Origin: an endosymbiont of Escarpia spicata
GTDB lineage: Bacteria > Pseudomonadota > Gammaproteobacteria > Chromatiales > Chromatiaceae
Length of the DNA stretch: 64,000 bases
Reading direction: 5' to 3'
NCBI GenBank assembly: GCA_003349915.1
Contig: QFXE01000005.1
Coordinates: 582,363-646,362 of the forward strand
Shown: piece by piece, positions 20,852 to 31,227 of the stretch
Position numbering within the stretch: the first letter of the stretch is position 1
Layout of the letters: each line of letters begins with the position of its first letter
Made by a program: the position numbers and the translations under genes
The notes under the pieces: model-generated
The model's input: the letters and a program-made list of their open reading frames with translations, nothing else
Database searches by the model: none
What the model was told of the DNA's origin: nothing

Positions 20852-22000
20852 GTGAATTTCGTGACTGCCAAACATTTATCTCTGGAAACAAAAATAATCA
20901 CCCGCTGGCCCGACTTCGACCCACTCGCTGAGGAGTGGAACGGTCTGTTGCAGCGGTCTCGCTCCAACACGATCTTCCTTACCTGGGAGTGGCTGCAGAC
21001 CTGGCGCGAGGTCACGCAAGAGGCCGCCAAGCCGTTTGTCGTCACCGTGCGCGATGAAGATGGACGACTGGTTGGAGCGGTACCGTTTTATGTCTCGGAA
21101 CTGCGCCTGCTAAAAGTGCTCCCGTTCCGCACCCTGCGTATGATGGCGGATCATGCAACCGGCTCCGAGTACGCTGACTGGATCGTCGACCCGGATGTGG
21201 AGAAGGCGGCCCTGTCTGCCATTGCGGATGCCCTGCTGGCTGCAAAGTCGGATTGGGATACCATCTGGATGCCCCGCATGGCGGGCTGGACCGGGGCCAT
21301 GGAGAGAATCAAGGCAGCTTGCGAAGAGAAGGGTCTGTTACACCACTCGCGTTCCACCGTCTTCAGCTACTTCGATCTCCCTGACTCGATGAAGCTCTAT
21401 GAAGAGAGTTTCTCCTCCAAACGTCGACAGCAGATGCGCCGCAAGCGCCGCAAATTACTCAATACCGAAGGTGTCGAGGTGGTACTCTGTGAAAAACCAG
21501 AGGATCTCCCCCGATTCATCGAGACCCTGTTCGAACTGCACTATCGACGCTGGCAGCTCGATGGCCAGGAAGGCGCCTTTCGTCGCAAGCCCTACGAGGC
21601 TGAATTCTATCGTCAATTTTCCCGCATCGCCCTGAAGAACGACTGGCTGTGGCTGATCGCACTCACTGAGCACGGGGAGATCAAATCGATCCAGATCGGC
21701 TACGTCTACGATGGTGTCTTTCTGCAGCTGCAGGAGGGTTTTGATCCCGACTATGTGCAAGGCTCAGGCAATGTGCTGCGTACTGAAGTGATTGAGCGGC
21801 GCATTGATGCAGGCATCTCCGGTTATGACTTTCTGGGTGGCGGAAGCGAGCATAAACGGCGATGGGGAGCGGCTGAGCGGGATGGCTACGATCTATTCAT
21901 CGCCCACCCGTCAAAGCTGAAGAACAAGCTGCTTTTCTCCAAAGAGATCTGGCCCTCAGGCCGCTACATCGACGAGATTGGTTTGCTGGGCGGCAGCTGA
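20852..22000 (+). CDS. FemAB/BioF2-like GNAT acyltransferase (CelD type)
   Basis: A 382-residue cytosolic protein starting at GTG. The N-terminal half (RSNTIFLTWEWLQTWREV, then LVGAVPFYVSEL) and the C-terminal acetyltransferase half (RRQQMRRKRRKL, FIETLFELHYRRWQ, then ISGYDFLGGGSEHKRRWG) match the BioF2/Acetyltransf_6 group found in exopolysaccharide and envelope-modification loci. It would transfer an acyl or aminoacyl group; the acceptor is unknown. It is five bases upstream of a metallophosphoesterase gene and faces the HK-ATP-grasp gene, which may share its pathway. A second GTG at 20861 is possible. Confidence 0.75.
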   Translation: MNFVTAKHLSLETKIITRWPDFDPLAEEWNGLLQRSRSNTIFLTWEWLQTWREVTQEAAKPFVVTVRDEDGRLVGAVPFYVSELRLLKVLPFRTLRMMADHATGSEYADWIVDPDVEKAALSAIADALLAAKSDWDTIWMPRMAGWTGAMERIKAACEEKGLLHHSRSTVFSYFDLPDSMKLYEESFSSKRRQQMRRKRRKLLNTEGVEVVLCEKPEDLPRFIETLFELHYRRWQLDGQEGAFRRKPYEAEFYRQFSRIALKNDWLWLIALTEHGEIKSIQIGYVYDGVFLQLQEGFDPDYVQGSGNVLRTEVIERRIDAGISGYDFLGGGSEHKRRWGAAERDGYDLFIAHPSKLKNKLLFSKEIWPSGRYIDEIGLLGGS

Positions 22001-22005
22001 AATCA

Positions 22006-22842
22006 ATGGGGACTATCGCCCTCTTTTCTGATGTTCATGGCAACATCGATGCCTTACAGCGCGTATTGGACGACATTGAGTCCGTAGGAGCGGAACGGAT
22101 CATCTGCCTCGGCGACCTTGCCTCCTACAATGCAGATCAGCACACCTGCATGGAGCTGCTACGAAGCCGGGATATCGAGTGGATCGCAGGCAATCACGAC
22201 CTGATCGCCGCAGGCCTGCTGGCCCCACTGGCATGCAGTCCCTACACACTCTACTCCTCAACCCAGGCAAGAAAACGGCTCAAGCCTGAATGGCGGAAGT
22301 ACATCCGCACGCTTCCCTTGATGATCGTAGAGGAGAAATTCTGTGCCTTTCACGGCTCTCCGGACAAGGTTGATGAGTACTTGTCCCGGGAAGAGCGATT
22401 ACGCAAGGCCGTTAGAATCATCAGCGAAAGAGGGCTACCCCCGCTGGCATTCTTCGGGCACACCCATCTCACCAAGGCGACCCGGATTCAGGAAGACGGC
22501 AGGTTGATTCCCTTGGGAGACGGCGAGATAGAACTCCAGGATGATGGAGTGCTCCTGGTCAATGTAGGGACAGTTGGCGAGCCCAGGGGCAAGGTAAAAT
22601 GGGCCAGTTATGTGCTTTATGATCCCGATGCAGGAAAGGTAACATTCCGCAGAGTGGAGTTTGATCATGAAACATCCTGGCAACGCTCCATAGAGCACAA
22701 GTGGCGCCGGAAGCACTCAAATGGGTTTAGCGGATTATACGACAGGTTTCGGCGTAAGGCAGGACGCCTGCGTCACCGGCTCTTCCCCCGCACGGCGGAT
22801 GATTCCAGCCTCGATGCACTGAAACAGCGCATGGACGCCTGA
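22006..22842 (+). CDS. Metallophosphoesterase (YfcE/calcineurin-like)
   Basis: A 278-residue phosphoesterase with all core motifs: ALFSDVHGNIDAL (residues 5-17), ICLGDLASYN, WIAGNHDL, FCAFHGSP and AFFGHTH. The last ~60 residues are basic and not part of the core fold. Start ATG at 22006. It is almost certainly co-transcribed with the acyltransferase gene five bases upstream. The substrate is unknown; a phosphorylated or nucleotide-linked metabolite of an envelope pathway is a guess from context. Confidence 0.8.
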   Translation: MGTIALFSDVHGNIDALQRVLDDIESVGAERIICLGDLASYNADQHTCMELLRSRDIEWIAGNHDLIAAGLLAPLACSPYTLYSSTQARKRLKPEWRKYIRTLPLMIVEEKFCAFHGSPDKVDEYLSREERLRKAVRIISERGLPPLAFFGHTHLTKATRIQEDGRLIPLGDGEIELQDDGVLLVNVGTVGEPRGKVKWASYVLYDPDAGKVTFRRVEFDHETSWQRSIEHKWRRKHSNGFSGLYDRFRRKAGRLRHRLFPRTADDSSLDALKQRMDA

Positions 22843-22854
22843 TCCAGTGTGGTT

Positions 22855-23083
22855 AAGGAGCCTCTGAATAAGTCTGGGCCGTTCAGATTGTGAGATGAAA
22901 TGCGCTGATTTGAGGCGGAAATCGCACGTAATAGCAGGCTATTGCGAAGATTTCCAACGAAAAACCTGTCTGGAACAGGTTTTCGCGTTAGCCCCGAAGG
23001 GGTGTGGCCCATGGAGGGGCTACACAAGAAGCAGTGCATTTCAGCCGCAAGCTGTAGGTCCATGACTTGTTCAGAGGCTCCTT
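22855..23083. mobile_element. 229-bp MITE-like element with ~20-bp terminal inverted repeats
   Basis: The left end AAGGAGCCTCTGAATAAGTC (22855-22874) is repeated inverted at the right end, GACTTGTTCAGAGGCTCCTT (23064-23083), with one mismatch; looser similarity (GGxCC) continues inward. There is no transposase ORF. The TIR resembles the ends of some IS5-type elements, which is recall, not a search. No clear target duplication is visible (left flank GGTT, right flank GACA). It sits between two convergent genes. Confidence 0.7.
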
Positions 23084-23097
23084 GACAGGCGGAAGGA

Positions 23098-25524
23098 CTA
23101 CTTCAGCTTCCCGATGCTGTGTTTCATGTAGTCGAAGGTCTTCACCAAAAACGGCATGGGATCGCGCCACTCGAACATAGCGTAGACCTTCGGCCGCATC
23201 AAAGAGCTTAGCCATTGCCAGGTGGTGAGCTGGCCGGACGGGCGGTAGTCTTTGACGAATGAACGAAAATCGCGGCCCAGATGTAACCAACGCAAGTCGT
23301 CTTTATAGTCACCCGGCACCTCCAGGGGCAGATCGCACAGATCCCGATAGACAAGTTCCGCCAGATTAATGCCTGCCCGCGCGCCCAAATGATTCCATAA
23401 GGTGAAGCGCAGGTTAATCTCTAAAACGAAATAGCGGCCACTGTCGACATCCTTCTTGAAGTCGATCTTCATGACACCGCGAATGCCAAGCTTCTCAGCC
23501 ACTTCCAGTCCGAGTCGCGTGACTTCGTCATCGCGAATCAGGCCGACGTAGCTACTTTCCCCACCCATGGAGGGATAAGTCCTGATCTTTTTTCCAACAT
23601 ATGAAGCCACCGGCTTGCCGTCACGACCGACGAAGGTATGGAAGGAATAAATCTCCTCCTCGCCGCCACGAATAAACTCCTGCACAACGAATTTATCGGT
23701 GAACTTGCGGATACCGGACAAGGCATGTTCGCACTCCTCACGATTCTGCGCCAGCAGCACCTTCTGCGGCATGTCTCCTGCGTCTTTTACCGCCTCCGAT
23801 TCAAACCAACCCAAGTGGGAGTCAGGTTTGAAGACGCAAGGGTAACCGATGCGCTCTTCGATCTGAGCACAATCGAGGGAAGGGGACTCCACCAAGCCGT
23901 TGGGTACAGGCAGCTCATACTCCAAAGCAAGCTTGGCAAATGCCATCTTGTCCGAACACTCTTCCAGTATCCGCTGTTCAGGCATGGTGAAACGGAAATA
24001 TTCAGACAGAACACTCCGGTGCCTGGTAACAAAAAAGAGGACCGGCTTCTCGGGATAACTTTTTGCCAGTTCGATCAGGCGCTCAAGAAACAGCGCCTCG
24101 TTCTCCATCAGATCTTCCATGGTCAGACCGACCCCACGATAATATCGGGAGTAGGCGCTGGGATCCTTGGGCGCACGGGGAATCAGAACGAAGGGAATAC
24201 CCGTTCCTTCTAATTGCCGTAGCAGTAGACAGCGGCGGCCGGACAATATGGGGGGTTTAACCCCAATTTTGTCACCGTCCTTCGGCAGCAGGGGGAGTTT
24301 TACCCAAAAACAGGTTCCCTCACCCAATCGACTTCTAACCCCGATATCACCCCCCATCAGGCGCGCCAGATCACGAGCCACCGTGGTTCCGAGGCCTGTT
24401 CCACCGAAGCGACGACTGGTCGACACATCCGCCTGCCAGAACATCTCGAATATATTCTCCAGCTTCTCAGCCGGAATGCCGATCCCGGTGTCCTCCACCT
24501 CAAGCCGAACATGCGGCACCGTTACCATCTCGTCACCCGGCACCAACAAGACACGCAGAATCACCTCTCCCTCATCGGTGAACTTGATCGCATTACCCAC
24601 CAGATTGAAGAGAATCTGAGAGAGCCGCAGTTCATCTCCCAACAACTCTCTGGGTAGCCGCGCATCCACCTGACAGATCAACTCAACCTGCTTCTCCTGC
24701 GCCTCTGTTGCCAGGGTTGAAGTGACACCACGCAGCAGCTCCCGGACTTCAAAGGCACTGCTTTCCAGCTCCAGCTTGTTGGCATCGATCTTGGAAAAAT
24801 CGAGAATATCTCCAATCAATGCCCGCAACAGATGAGCAGAGGCCTTGATTGAGTGCAGATACTCCTGCTGCTCTGAATCCAGACGGGTGGACTGCATCAA
24901 CCGCGACATACCTATCACCCCAATCAACGGGGTACGCAGTTCATGGGTCATGGTGGCGAGAAAATCCCCCCGTGCCTTGTTTGCCTGTTCCGCCTCCTGC
25001 CGCGCCTCATGCAGCTTGCGCAGCAGGGAGTATTGGTACATCGGCAGCACCACCAGCAGCAGCAGGAAGAAAAAGGCCTCGAAGGTGTGCTGCTGCCACT
25101 CATCCAGAGCGATCAACACAACATTGTAGGCGAAGACGCTAAGGATGGAGGCTACCTTCAACAGCCGCTTGCCATAGCGGGTACCGTAGGAGACGAATAT
25201 CCAGATGTAGAGCAGATAGAAGGGGCTGATCGCCTCGTTGGTGAGAAATATTGCCAGACTGACGGCAACGATATCGGAAACAACTGTGACGTAGCGACGC
25301 GCCGGCATCTCCGGCACATAGTAGATACTGACCAGCAGGCCCAGAAAGACCAGAATGAAGAAACCGAAAAAGAGATAGTACTGGCCGACATCGACCGCAT
25401 AGTAGTCGGTCCAGGCGCCAAGCCCGATATAACCGACACTGAAGCCCCAGATCGCCAGCCTCACCCAGGCCGACTGGTACTCCGAATTGCGCAGCAACTC
25501 CCTGGAAAAAAGGCGAGACAACAT
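23098..25524 (-). CDS. Membrane histidine kinase fused to a complete ATP-grasp ligase
   Basis: An 808-residue fusion. Residues ~20-168 form about five or six membrane helices. HisKA follows, with phosphoacceptor His194 in TMTHELRTPLIG, then HATPase with LVGNAIKFTDEG (Asn311), DTGIGI (345-350) and GGTGLG (374-379). Residues ~425-800 form an ATP-grasp enzyme: a pre-ATP-grasp part ending ALEYELPVPNG, YPCVFKPD with Lys566, VVQEFIRGGEEEI with Glu616, MKIDF with Asp688 and LEINLRF with Glu702/Asn704. No receiver domain is present. The ATP-grasp part resembles carboxylate-amine ligases. I read one intact frame, so the fusion is not an assembly artefact across a frameshift. The substrate is unknown. 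Confidence 0.88.
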   Translation of the reverse strand: MLSRLFSRELLRNSEYQSAWVRLAIWGFSVGYIGLGAWTDYYAVDVGQYYLFFGFFILVFLGLLVSIYYVPEMPARRYVTVVSDIVAVSLAIFLTNEAISPFYLLYIWIFVSYGTRYGKRLLKVASILSVFAYNVVLIALDEWQQHTFEAFFFLLLLVVLPMYQYSLLRKLHEARQEAEQANKARGDFLATMTHELRTPLIGVIGMSRLMQSTRLDSEQQEYLHSIKASAHLLRALIGDILDFSKIDANKLELESSAFEVRELLRGVTSTLATEAQEKQVELICQVDARLPRELLGDELRLSQILFNLVGNAIKFTDEGEVILRVLLVPGDEMVTVPHVRLEVEDTGIGIPAEKLENIFEMFWQADVSTSRRFGGTGLGTTVARDLARLMGGDIGVRSRLGEGTCFWVKLPLLPKDGDKIGVKPPILSGRRCLLLRQLEGTGIPFVLIPRAPKDPSAYSRYYRGVGLTMEDLMENEALFLERLIELAKSYPEKPVLFFVTRHRSVLSEYFRFTMPEQRILEECSDKMAFAKLALEYELPVPNGLVESPSLDCAQIEERIGYPCVFKPDSHLGWFESEAVKDAGDMPQKVLLAQNREECEHALSGIRKFTDKFVVQEFIRGGEEEIYSFHTFVGRDGKPVASYVGKKIRTYPSMGGESSYVGLIRDDEVTRLGLEVAEKLGIRGVMKIDFKKDVDSGRYFVLEINLRFTLWNHLGARAGINLAELVYRDLCDLPLEVPGDYKDDLRWLHLGRDFRSFVKDYRPSGQLTTWQWLSSLMRPKVYAMFEWRDPMPFLVKTFDYMKHSIGKLK

Positions 25525-25689
25525 CTGTTTTATTCCCTATTCATTCTCAATAAAGAGATGTTTTTCTTTCAGATTGATCAAGAAAAACCTCCATCTGCCG
25601 AAAGCTAACATAGATTGCTGCTGCTGTCCGTCCAATGCGGGAACAGACAGCATCCAGCCCGGGAACACGCAAGGAGCATTAAATTCAGT

Positions 25690-26082
25690 ATGTATATCAA
25701 GAAACCCTTTCAACACGATGAGGACGGACAAAACACAGAGGATGACCGCCGCCAGATCAAACGTCGCCATCTCATCTACTATCTGCGTGTCTGGGATACC
25801 GATTACGAACAGCTGCTTGGGCATGTTGTCGATATCTCGAGCGAGGGATTGATGCTGCTCAGTGACCAGCAGATCCCCAAAGACAAAGAGTTTTCGATGG
25901 AAATCCGTCTGCCGGATCTCGAAGGTAACCCGCAAAAGATTGATTTCCGGGCAGCCTGCCGCTGGAGTAGCAACGACATCAATCGGTCATTCTACGATTC
26001 TGGTTTTAGTTTCCTGAACAGCGCCCCTGAGGCGATCGATACCGTGCGGCAGTTGATCAAGGAGTATGGTTTCAGGGACTGA
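25690..26082 (+). CDS. PilZ-domain protein (c-di-GMP binding)
   Basis: About 130 residues. The PilZ pattern is visible: RRQIKRRHLIYYLRV provides the RxxxR part, and DISSEGLMLLSDQ the D/NxSxxG part, followed by MEIRLPD and FRAACRWSS. Start ATG at 25690 (MYIKKPF); AAGGAG lies 14 bases upstream, somewhat distant. The upstream frame continues to 25615 without family sequence. It is likely a small single-domain c-di-GMP effector. It is divergent from the HK-ATP-grasp gene. Confidence 0.85.
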   Translation: MYIKKPFQHDEDGQNTEDDRRQIKRRHLIYYLRVWDTDYEQLLGHVVDISSEGLMLLSDQQIPKDKEFSMEIRLPDLEGNPQKIDFRAACRWSSNDINRSFYDSGFSFLNSAPEAIDTVRQLIKEYGFRD

Positions 26083-26095
26083 GTCCCAGGACTTT

Positions 26096-27040
26096 TCAGT
26101 TTTCCGGCCACAATCCACGGATAGCCGCAATACCTTGGGCGCCACGCCGCCTTGCCTCAGCCATCGCTTCCAACCGCATCCCCCCCAGCGCATAGACTGG
26201 AAGATTGGCTTGATCAACCCACGCCTCAAACCGTTCCCACCCCAATGGCTCCACATCAGGATGGCTGGCCGTCGGCAGCACAGGAGACAGTAGCGCGTAG
26301 TCCAGCCCCAAGTCGACAGCGCGGGCAAGTTCCTCCGGATCATGACAGGAAGCCCCCACCAGGTCTGCGTTGGCAGGACGTCGTTGCAGTGACATCAATG
26401 TATGTCGATTGAGATGCAGACCATCCGCCAGCCCGGCCCAGTCCAGGACGCTGTCCGGACGATTCAGAATGAGGCGGGCACTCACATTTCCAGTAGTTTT
26501 CCTGGCTGCATCAACCAGCGCCCGGTAATCCTGATCTGATAGTTCATGGGCGCGCAACTGGACGATACGCACGCCCTGTTGCAAAACATGCTCAAGGCGC
26601 TGCAGAAACTGTTCCGGCCGTGATGAGTCTGTGCCGGTGATGAGATAACGGGAAGGCAGCTGAAGCGCCGTAATGACAGGTCGATCCGCCGCAGGAAAAA
26701 CCTCCGGACGCATCTCCTGGGGTCTGCACCAACGAAGCGGCTGGCCCTCGACGCCCCGGGGCGTTCCCGCAAAGGCACTCACACGGTGGACATCAAGGAG
26801 CACGGAACGAGTTTCATAGTGATGGGTGATGCGAATCAGTGGTTCAGACCGCAACGGCCGGACGTCGAGCTCCTCCAGCAGTTCCCGTTCCAGTGCCTGC
26901 AGCGGCGACTCGCCCGCTTCCAGTTTGCCGCCGGGAAACTCCCAGAGTCCACCCTGATGCACATGTTCCGGACGCCGGGCGATCAATATCCGTCCCTGGT
27001 CATCTTCGATAGCTGCGGCGGCGACGTGGATCAGCATCAA
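26096..27040 (-). CDS. mutT: Nudix hydrolase fused to thiamine-phosphate-synthase-like domain (MutT type)
   Basis: A 314-residue two-domain protein. Residues 1-130 carry the Nudix box as GGKLEAGESPLQALERELLEEL in the GX5EX7REUXEE pattern, after ARRPEHVHQGGLWEFP, typical of MutT (8-oxo-dGTP pyrophosphatase). Residues ~135-314 are a TIM-barrel thiamine-phosphate-synthase-like domain (VQLRAHELSDQDYRALV, VGASCHDPEEL, YALGGM). This fusion is known in gammaproteobacteria next to argJ and secA. The role of the second domain is unclear; the first probably cleans the nucleotide pool. Confidence 0.9.
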   Translation of the reverse strand: MMLIHVAAAAIEDDQGRILIARRPEHVHQGGLWEFPGGKLEAGESPLQALERELLEELDVRPLRSEPLIRITHHYETRSVLLDVHRVSAFAGTPRGVEGQPLRWCRPQEMRPEVFPAADRPVITALQLPSRYLITGTDSSRPEQFLQRLEHVLQQGVRIVQLRAHELSDQDYRALVDAARKTTGNVSARLILNRPDSVLDWAGLADGLHLNRHTLMSLQRRPANADLVGASCHDPEELARAVDLGLDYALLSPVLPTASHPDVEPLGWERFEAWVDQANLPVYALGGMRLEAMAEARRRGAQGIAAIRGLWPEN

Positions 27041-27044
27041 TCCA

Positions 27045-28247
27045 TCAGGTTCGGTATTCAGCGTTGATCTTGACGTAGTCGTAGGAGAGATCGCAAGTCA
27101 GAATCCGAGCTGCGGCTTGACCACGGCCCAGTTTCACGCCGATGGTGAATTCGGCACGATCCATCACCTGCTGTCCCGCCGCTTCGGTATAGTCTGCGGC
27201 ACGTCCTCCGTTCCGAACGATACATACGTCATCGAGCCAGATCTCCACCTGATCAATGGCCAAATCTTCCAGACCAGCCCGCCCCACTGCGGCGAGAATA
27301 CGCCCCCAGTTGGGGTCGGAGGCAAAAAGCGCAGTCTTGACCAGAGGGGAGTGAGCGATGGTATAGGCAACCGATCTCGCCTCATGCTCACTGGTTGCGG
27401 ATTCCACCAGCACTTCGACCAGCTTGGTTGCGCCCTCGCCGTCCCGCACTATCTCCCGCGCAAGAGACATGCAGACATCGGTGACCGTCTGACTCAGTTT
27501 CCGGTATGCCTCAGAGTCGGCATCAGACACTAATTCAACCCCGGCCTTGCCACTGGCCAGCAGCATGCAGGCATCATTGGTGGAGGTATCCCCGTCCACG
27601 GTAATGCTATTGAAGGAGGGCTGGACAGCATCACGCAGGCACTGCTGCAACAGCGAAACATCCACTGCGAGATCCGTTGCCAAATAGGCCAACATGGTGG
27701 CCATATCGGGCCGAATCATGCCGGAGCCCTTGGCAATACCGGTCACGGTGATGCTCTCCCCCGCCAGGTCAAACTGCCGGGATACCACTTTGGGACGGGT
27801 ATCGGTGGTCATAATCGCCACCGCAGCCGCCTCCCACGATGCCTCATCCAACGACTCAATCGCTTTCGGTAGCGCCTGTTCGATGCAATCGACCGGCAGA
27901 TTCTCACCAATCACACCGGTGGAGAATGGCAGAACCTGGGCAGCCTTACAGCCGGTAACCTCAGCCAATGCCGCACAGGAACGTTGCGCATCCAACAAAC
28001 CCTGGTCGCCGGTGCCGGCATTGGCATTTCCTGAATTGATCAGCAGATAACGAGGGGCTTCTGCCCCCATATGCTGTTTGGCCACATGCACCGGGGCTGC
28101 GCAAAATGCGTTACGGGTAAAGAGGCCGGCGCAACTCCCCCCCTCAGGTAAAGCTATGACAAGCAGGTCATTCCTGCCGGGATACTTGATGCCCGCTGCC
28201 GCCACCCCCAGGCGAATGCCGGGGACAGAGTAGACGTCATCCCCCAT
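27045..28247 (-). CDS. argJ: ArgJ, glutamate N-acetyltransferase / amino-acid N-acetyltransferase
   Basis: A 400-residue enzyme of arginine synthesis that recycles acetyl groups from N-acetylornithine to glutamate. It self-cleaves into two chains at the conserved Thr in GMIRPDMATMLAYLATD, which is present. The N-terminus VPGIRLGVAAAGIKYPGR, GNANAGTGDQG and TVDGDTSTNDACMLLA are also typical. The ATG at 28247 is chosen over the open frame from 28271; it follows the secA stop codon with two bases between, so the two genes are translationally linked. It overlaps no other gene. Confidence 0.95.
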   Translation of the reverse strand: MGDDVYSVPGIRLGVAAAGIKYPGRNDLLVIALPEGGSCAGLFTRNAFCAAPVHVAKQHMGAEAPRYLLINSGNANAGTGDQGLLDAQRSCAALAEVTGCKAAQVLPFSTGVIGENLPVDCIEQALPKAIESLDEASWEAAAVAIMTTDTRPKVVSRQFDLAGESITVTGIAKGSGMIRPDMATMLAYLATDLAVDVSLLQQCLRDAVQPSFNSITVDGDTSTNDACMLLASGKAGVELVSDADSEAYRKLSQTVTDVCMSLAREIVRDGEGATKLVEVLVESATSEHEARSVAYTIAHSPLVKTALFASDPNWGRILAAVGRAGLEDLAIDQVEIWLDDVCIVRNGGRAADYTEAAGQQVMDRAEFTIGVKLGRGQAAARILTCDLSYDYVKINAEYRT

Positions 28248-28249
28248 GA

Positions 28250-31066
28250 TCAGGCGATGCGCCCATGACACTGCTTGTATTTCTTACCGGAACCACATGG
28301 ACAGGGTTCATTGCGCCCGATCTTGCGTCCCTCACGCACAAACGGCTGATGCTCTTCCTCTGCAGCAGCTGCCTGTTGCGGTGCCGCCTGCTCCTCTTCG
28401 GTCAGGCCATGAAACTCTTCATGCTTGAACTCAAAATCGCTGCCCTGCTGAGAGTGGTCCTGCAACGCCATCTCTTCCGGCATCTGTACCTGAACCTTGG
28501 AGAGGACGCCCACGACTTCGGTTTTGATGCCGTCCAGCATGTTGGAAAACATCTCGAAGGCTTCGCGTTTGTACTCCTGCTTGGGATTTTTCTGCGCATA
28601 ACCACGCAGGTGAATACCCTGGCGCAGATAGTCCATTGCCGCCAGATGCTCTTTCCAGATACCGTCGAGAGTCTGCAGCATCACGCCCTTCTCGAACTGA
28701 CGCATCCCCTCGACACCAACGAAACCCTCTTTCTTCTGATACTCAGCTGTGAGCGTCTCCTCAATACGTGCGAGGAGAGTCTCTTCGTGCAGATCATGGT
28801 CATCGTCCAGCCACTGCTGGATCGGCCACTCTCCACTAAACTCATCAGCCAATGCCTGACTCAGCCCCGGCACATCCCACTGCTCTTCAAGACTCTCTCG
28901 GGGGATATGCTGGTGCATGACATCATCCACCACGTCGGCGCGCAGACTGGTAATGGTCTCGGAGATATCCTCCGTCTCCATCAGTTCGTTACGCTGCTGA
29001 TAGACCACCTTGCGCTGGTCACTGGCCACATCATCGTATTCGAGCAGCTGTTTGCGGATATCGAAGTTGCGTCCCTCAACCTTGCGCTGCGCATTTTCGA
29101 TCGCCTTGGTTACCCAGGGATGCTCGATTGCCTCGCCCTTCTCCATGCCCAGCCGTTTCATGATGCCACCCACCTTATCGGAGGCGAAAATACGCATCAG
29201 GCTGTCGTCCAGCGAAAGATAGAAGCGGCTGGAGCCAGGATCACCCTGGCGGCCGGAACGGCCCCGCAACTGGTTATCGATACGACGGGACTCATGACGC
29301 TCTGTACCCACCACGTGCAGACCCCCAGACTCAAGGATCTGTTTGTGTACCAACCCCCACGCCTCAGACATCTCATCGACTTTTGCCTTGTCCGGGTCTT
29401 CCCCCAACACGGCCAACTGAGTCTCAAGATTGCCGCCCAACACGATATCTGTACCTCGGCCCGCCATGTTGGTGGCGATGGTCACTGCTCCCGGCACGCC
29501 GGCCTGAGCCACAATCTCGGCCTCCTGCTCGTGGTGCTTGGCGTTCAGTACCTTATGATTGACACTGGCCTGCTGAAGTAGATTGGAGACCAGTTCCGAG
29601 GTCTCGATAGAGGCGGTACCCACCAGCACCGGCTGGCCCCGCTTCACGCAATCCTGCACATCTTCGAGGATCGCCTGATATTTCTCGTCCGGTGTAAGAA
29701 AAATCAGGTCACCCTTGTCATCGCGAATCATGGGCATGTTGGTGGGGATGACCACTACTTCCAATCCATAGATCTGCTGAAACTCGAAGGCCTCGGTATC
29801 GGCAGTACCCGTCATACCCGACAGTTTCTCGTAGAGACGGAAATAGTTCTGGAAGGTGATTGAGGCAAGCGTCTGATTCTCATGCTGAATCTCCACGCCT
29901 TCTTTGGCCTCGACTGCCTGGTGCAGCCCATCAGACCAGCGGCGGCCATGCATGGTACGACCGGTAAATTCGTCAACAATAACGATCTGCCCATCCTTGA
30001 CGATATACTCCACATCCTTCTGGAACAAGGCATGGGCGCGCAGCGCTGCATTCACATGGTGCATCAACATGATATTGGCTGAATCGTAGAGGCTTGCGCC
30101 CTCTGCCAGCAGCCCGGCCTCAGTCAGCATATCTTCCACATGCTGATGCCCCTCTTCGCTGAGATAGGTCTGGCGCGCCTTCTCATCCACCGAAAAGTCG
30201 CCTGGACCAAAATCCGGCTGCCCCTCGTCGTTGGTGATAGGATCCTGCCGTGTCAGCTGCGGAATGATCTTATCGACCGCCTGGTAAAGATCGGAACTGT
30301 CGTCAGTGGGACCGGAGATAATCAGCGGTGTTCGCGCCTCATCAATGAGGATGGAATCCACCTCGTCCACGATGGCATAGAAAGGCGGACGCTGTACCCT
30401 TTGCTCTCCGCTGAACGCCATATTGTCGCGCAGATAGTCGAAGCCGAATTCATTGTTGGTGCCGTAGGTCACATCGGCGGCATAAGCCGCTTTACGCTCA
30501 ACGGGACGCAAGTGCAGGAAACCACCCGTGGAACCAGAGTGTTCGGGATCATATAGGTAGGACGCGCTATCAGGCCCCCCTCCTCCGGAGGAGTTGATGA
30601 CACCCGTACTCAGCCCCAGAAAGTGGTAGATTCTGGCCATCCAGGCTGCATCACGACGGGCCAGATAGTCGTTCACCGTCACCACATGTACGCCCTTGGC
30701 GGGCAAGGCATTGAGATAGACTGCCAGGGTGGCGACCAAGGTCTTGCCTTCACCGGTCCGCATCTCGGCGATCTTGCCCTGGTTGAGCACCATGCCGCCG
30801 ATCAGCTGCACATCGAAGTGGCGCATCTGCATCACCCGGCGCCCCGCCTCACGCACAACGGCAAAGGCCTCACTCAGGAGTGTGTCGAGAGACTCTTCCT
30901 TCTCCAGGCGTTCGCGAAACTCCTGAGTTTTGGCACTCAGCGCTTCGTCCGAAAGCGCCTCCATATCCGCTTCCAGCGCACTAATCTTGGTGACATTCTT
31001 GCTCATCCGCTTGACCATGCGATCATTACGGCTGCCGAAAACCTTCTTGAATATGTTGGTGACCAT
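28250..31066 (-). CDS. secA: Protein translocase subunit SecA
   Basis: A 938-residue ATPase motor of the Sec pathway at the inner membrane. Seen are the Walker A region [12 protein letters not shown], Walker [54 protein letters not shown] and the C-terminal zinc-binding tail [17 protein letters not shown]. The start at 31066 ([16 protein letters not shown]) is the normal SecA N-terminus; the upstream 13 codons of the open frame are not. Neighbours argJ, mutT and an M23 peptidase match the standard gammaproteobacterial order. Confidence 0.97.
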   Translation of the reverse strand: MVTNIFKKVFGSRNDRMVKRMSKNVTKISALEADMEALSDEALSAKTQEFRERLEKEESLDTLLSEAFAVVREAGRRVMQMRHFDVQLIGGMVLNQGKIAEMRTGEGKTLVATLAVYLNALPAKGVHVVTVNDYLARRDAAWMARIYHFLGLSTGVINSSGGGGPDSASYLYDPEHSGSTGGFLHLRPVERKAAYAADVTYGTNNEFGFDYLRDNMAFSGEQRVQRPPFYAIVDEVDSILIDEARTPLIISGPTDDSSDLYQAVDKIIPQLTRQDPITNDEGQPDFGPGDFSVDEKARQTYLSEEGHQHVEDMLTEAGLLAEGASLYDSANIMLMHHVNAALRAHALFQKDVEYIVKDGQIVIVDEFTGRTMHGRRWSDGLHQAVEAKEGVEIQHENQTLASITFQNYFRLYEKLSGMTGTADTEAFEFQQIYGLEVVVIPTNMPMIRDDKGDLIFLTPDEKYQAILEDVQDCVKRGQPVLVGTASIETSELVSNLLQQASVNHKVLNAKHHEQEAEIVAQAGVPGAVTIATNMAGRGTDIVLGGNLETQLAVLGEDPDKAKVDEMSEAWGLVHKQILESGGLHVVGTERHESRRIDNQLRGRSGRQGDPGSSRFYLSLDDSLMRIFASDKVGGIMKRLGMEKGEAIEHPWVTKAIENAQRKVEGRNFDIRKQLLEYDDVASDQRKVVYQQRNELMETEDISETITSLRADVVDDVMHQHIPRESLEEQWDVPGLSQALADEFSGEWPIQQWLDDDHDLHEETLLARIEETLTAEYQKKEGFVGVEGMRQFEKGVMLQTLDGIWKEHLAAMDYLRQGIHLRGYAQKNPKQEYKREAFEMFSNMLDGIKTEVVGVLSKVQVQMPEEMALQDHSQQGSDFEFKHEEFHGLTEEEQAAPQQAAAAEEEHQPFVREGRKIGRNEPCPCGSGKKYKQCHGRIA

Positions 31067-31227
31067 GTAGTTATTGGCGTCCGTGAAAAATGCGAAATCG
31101 GGCAATCATACCCCATGCCATCGGTTTCATGAAGCAAGAGGGGAGGAGATGGGGGTGGGGCACGGCTTTAGTGCCGAATCAGACCCCACAACACCGGATA
31201 TGTGGGTCAATCTGCGGAATTCAAGCT

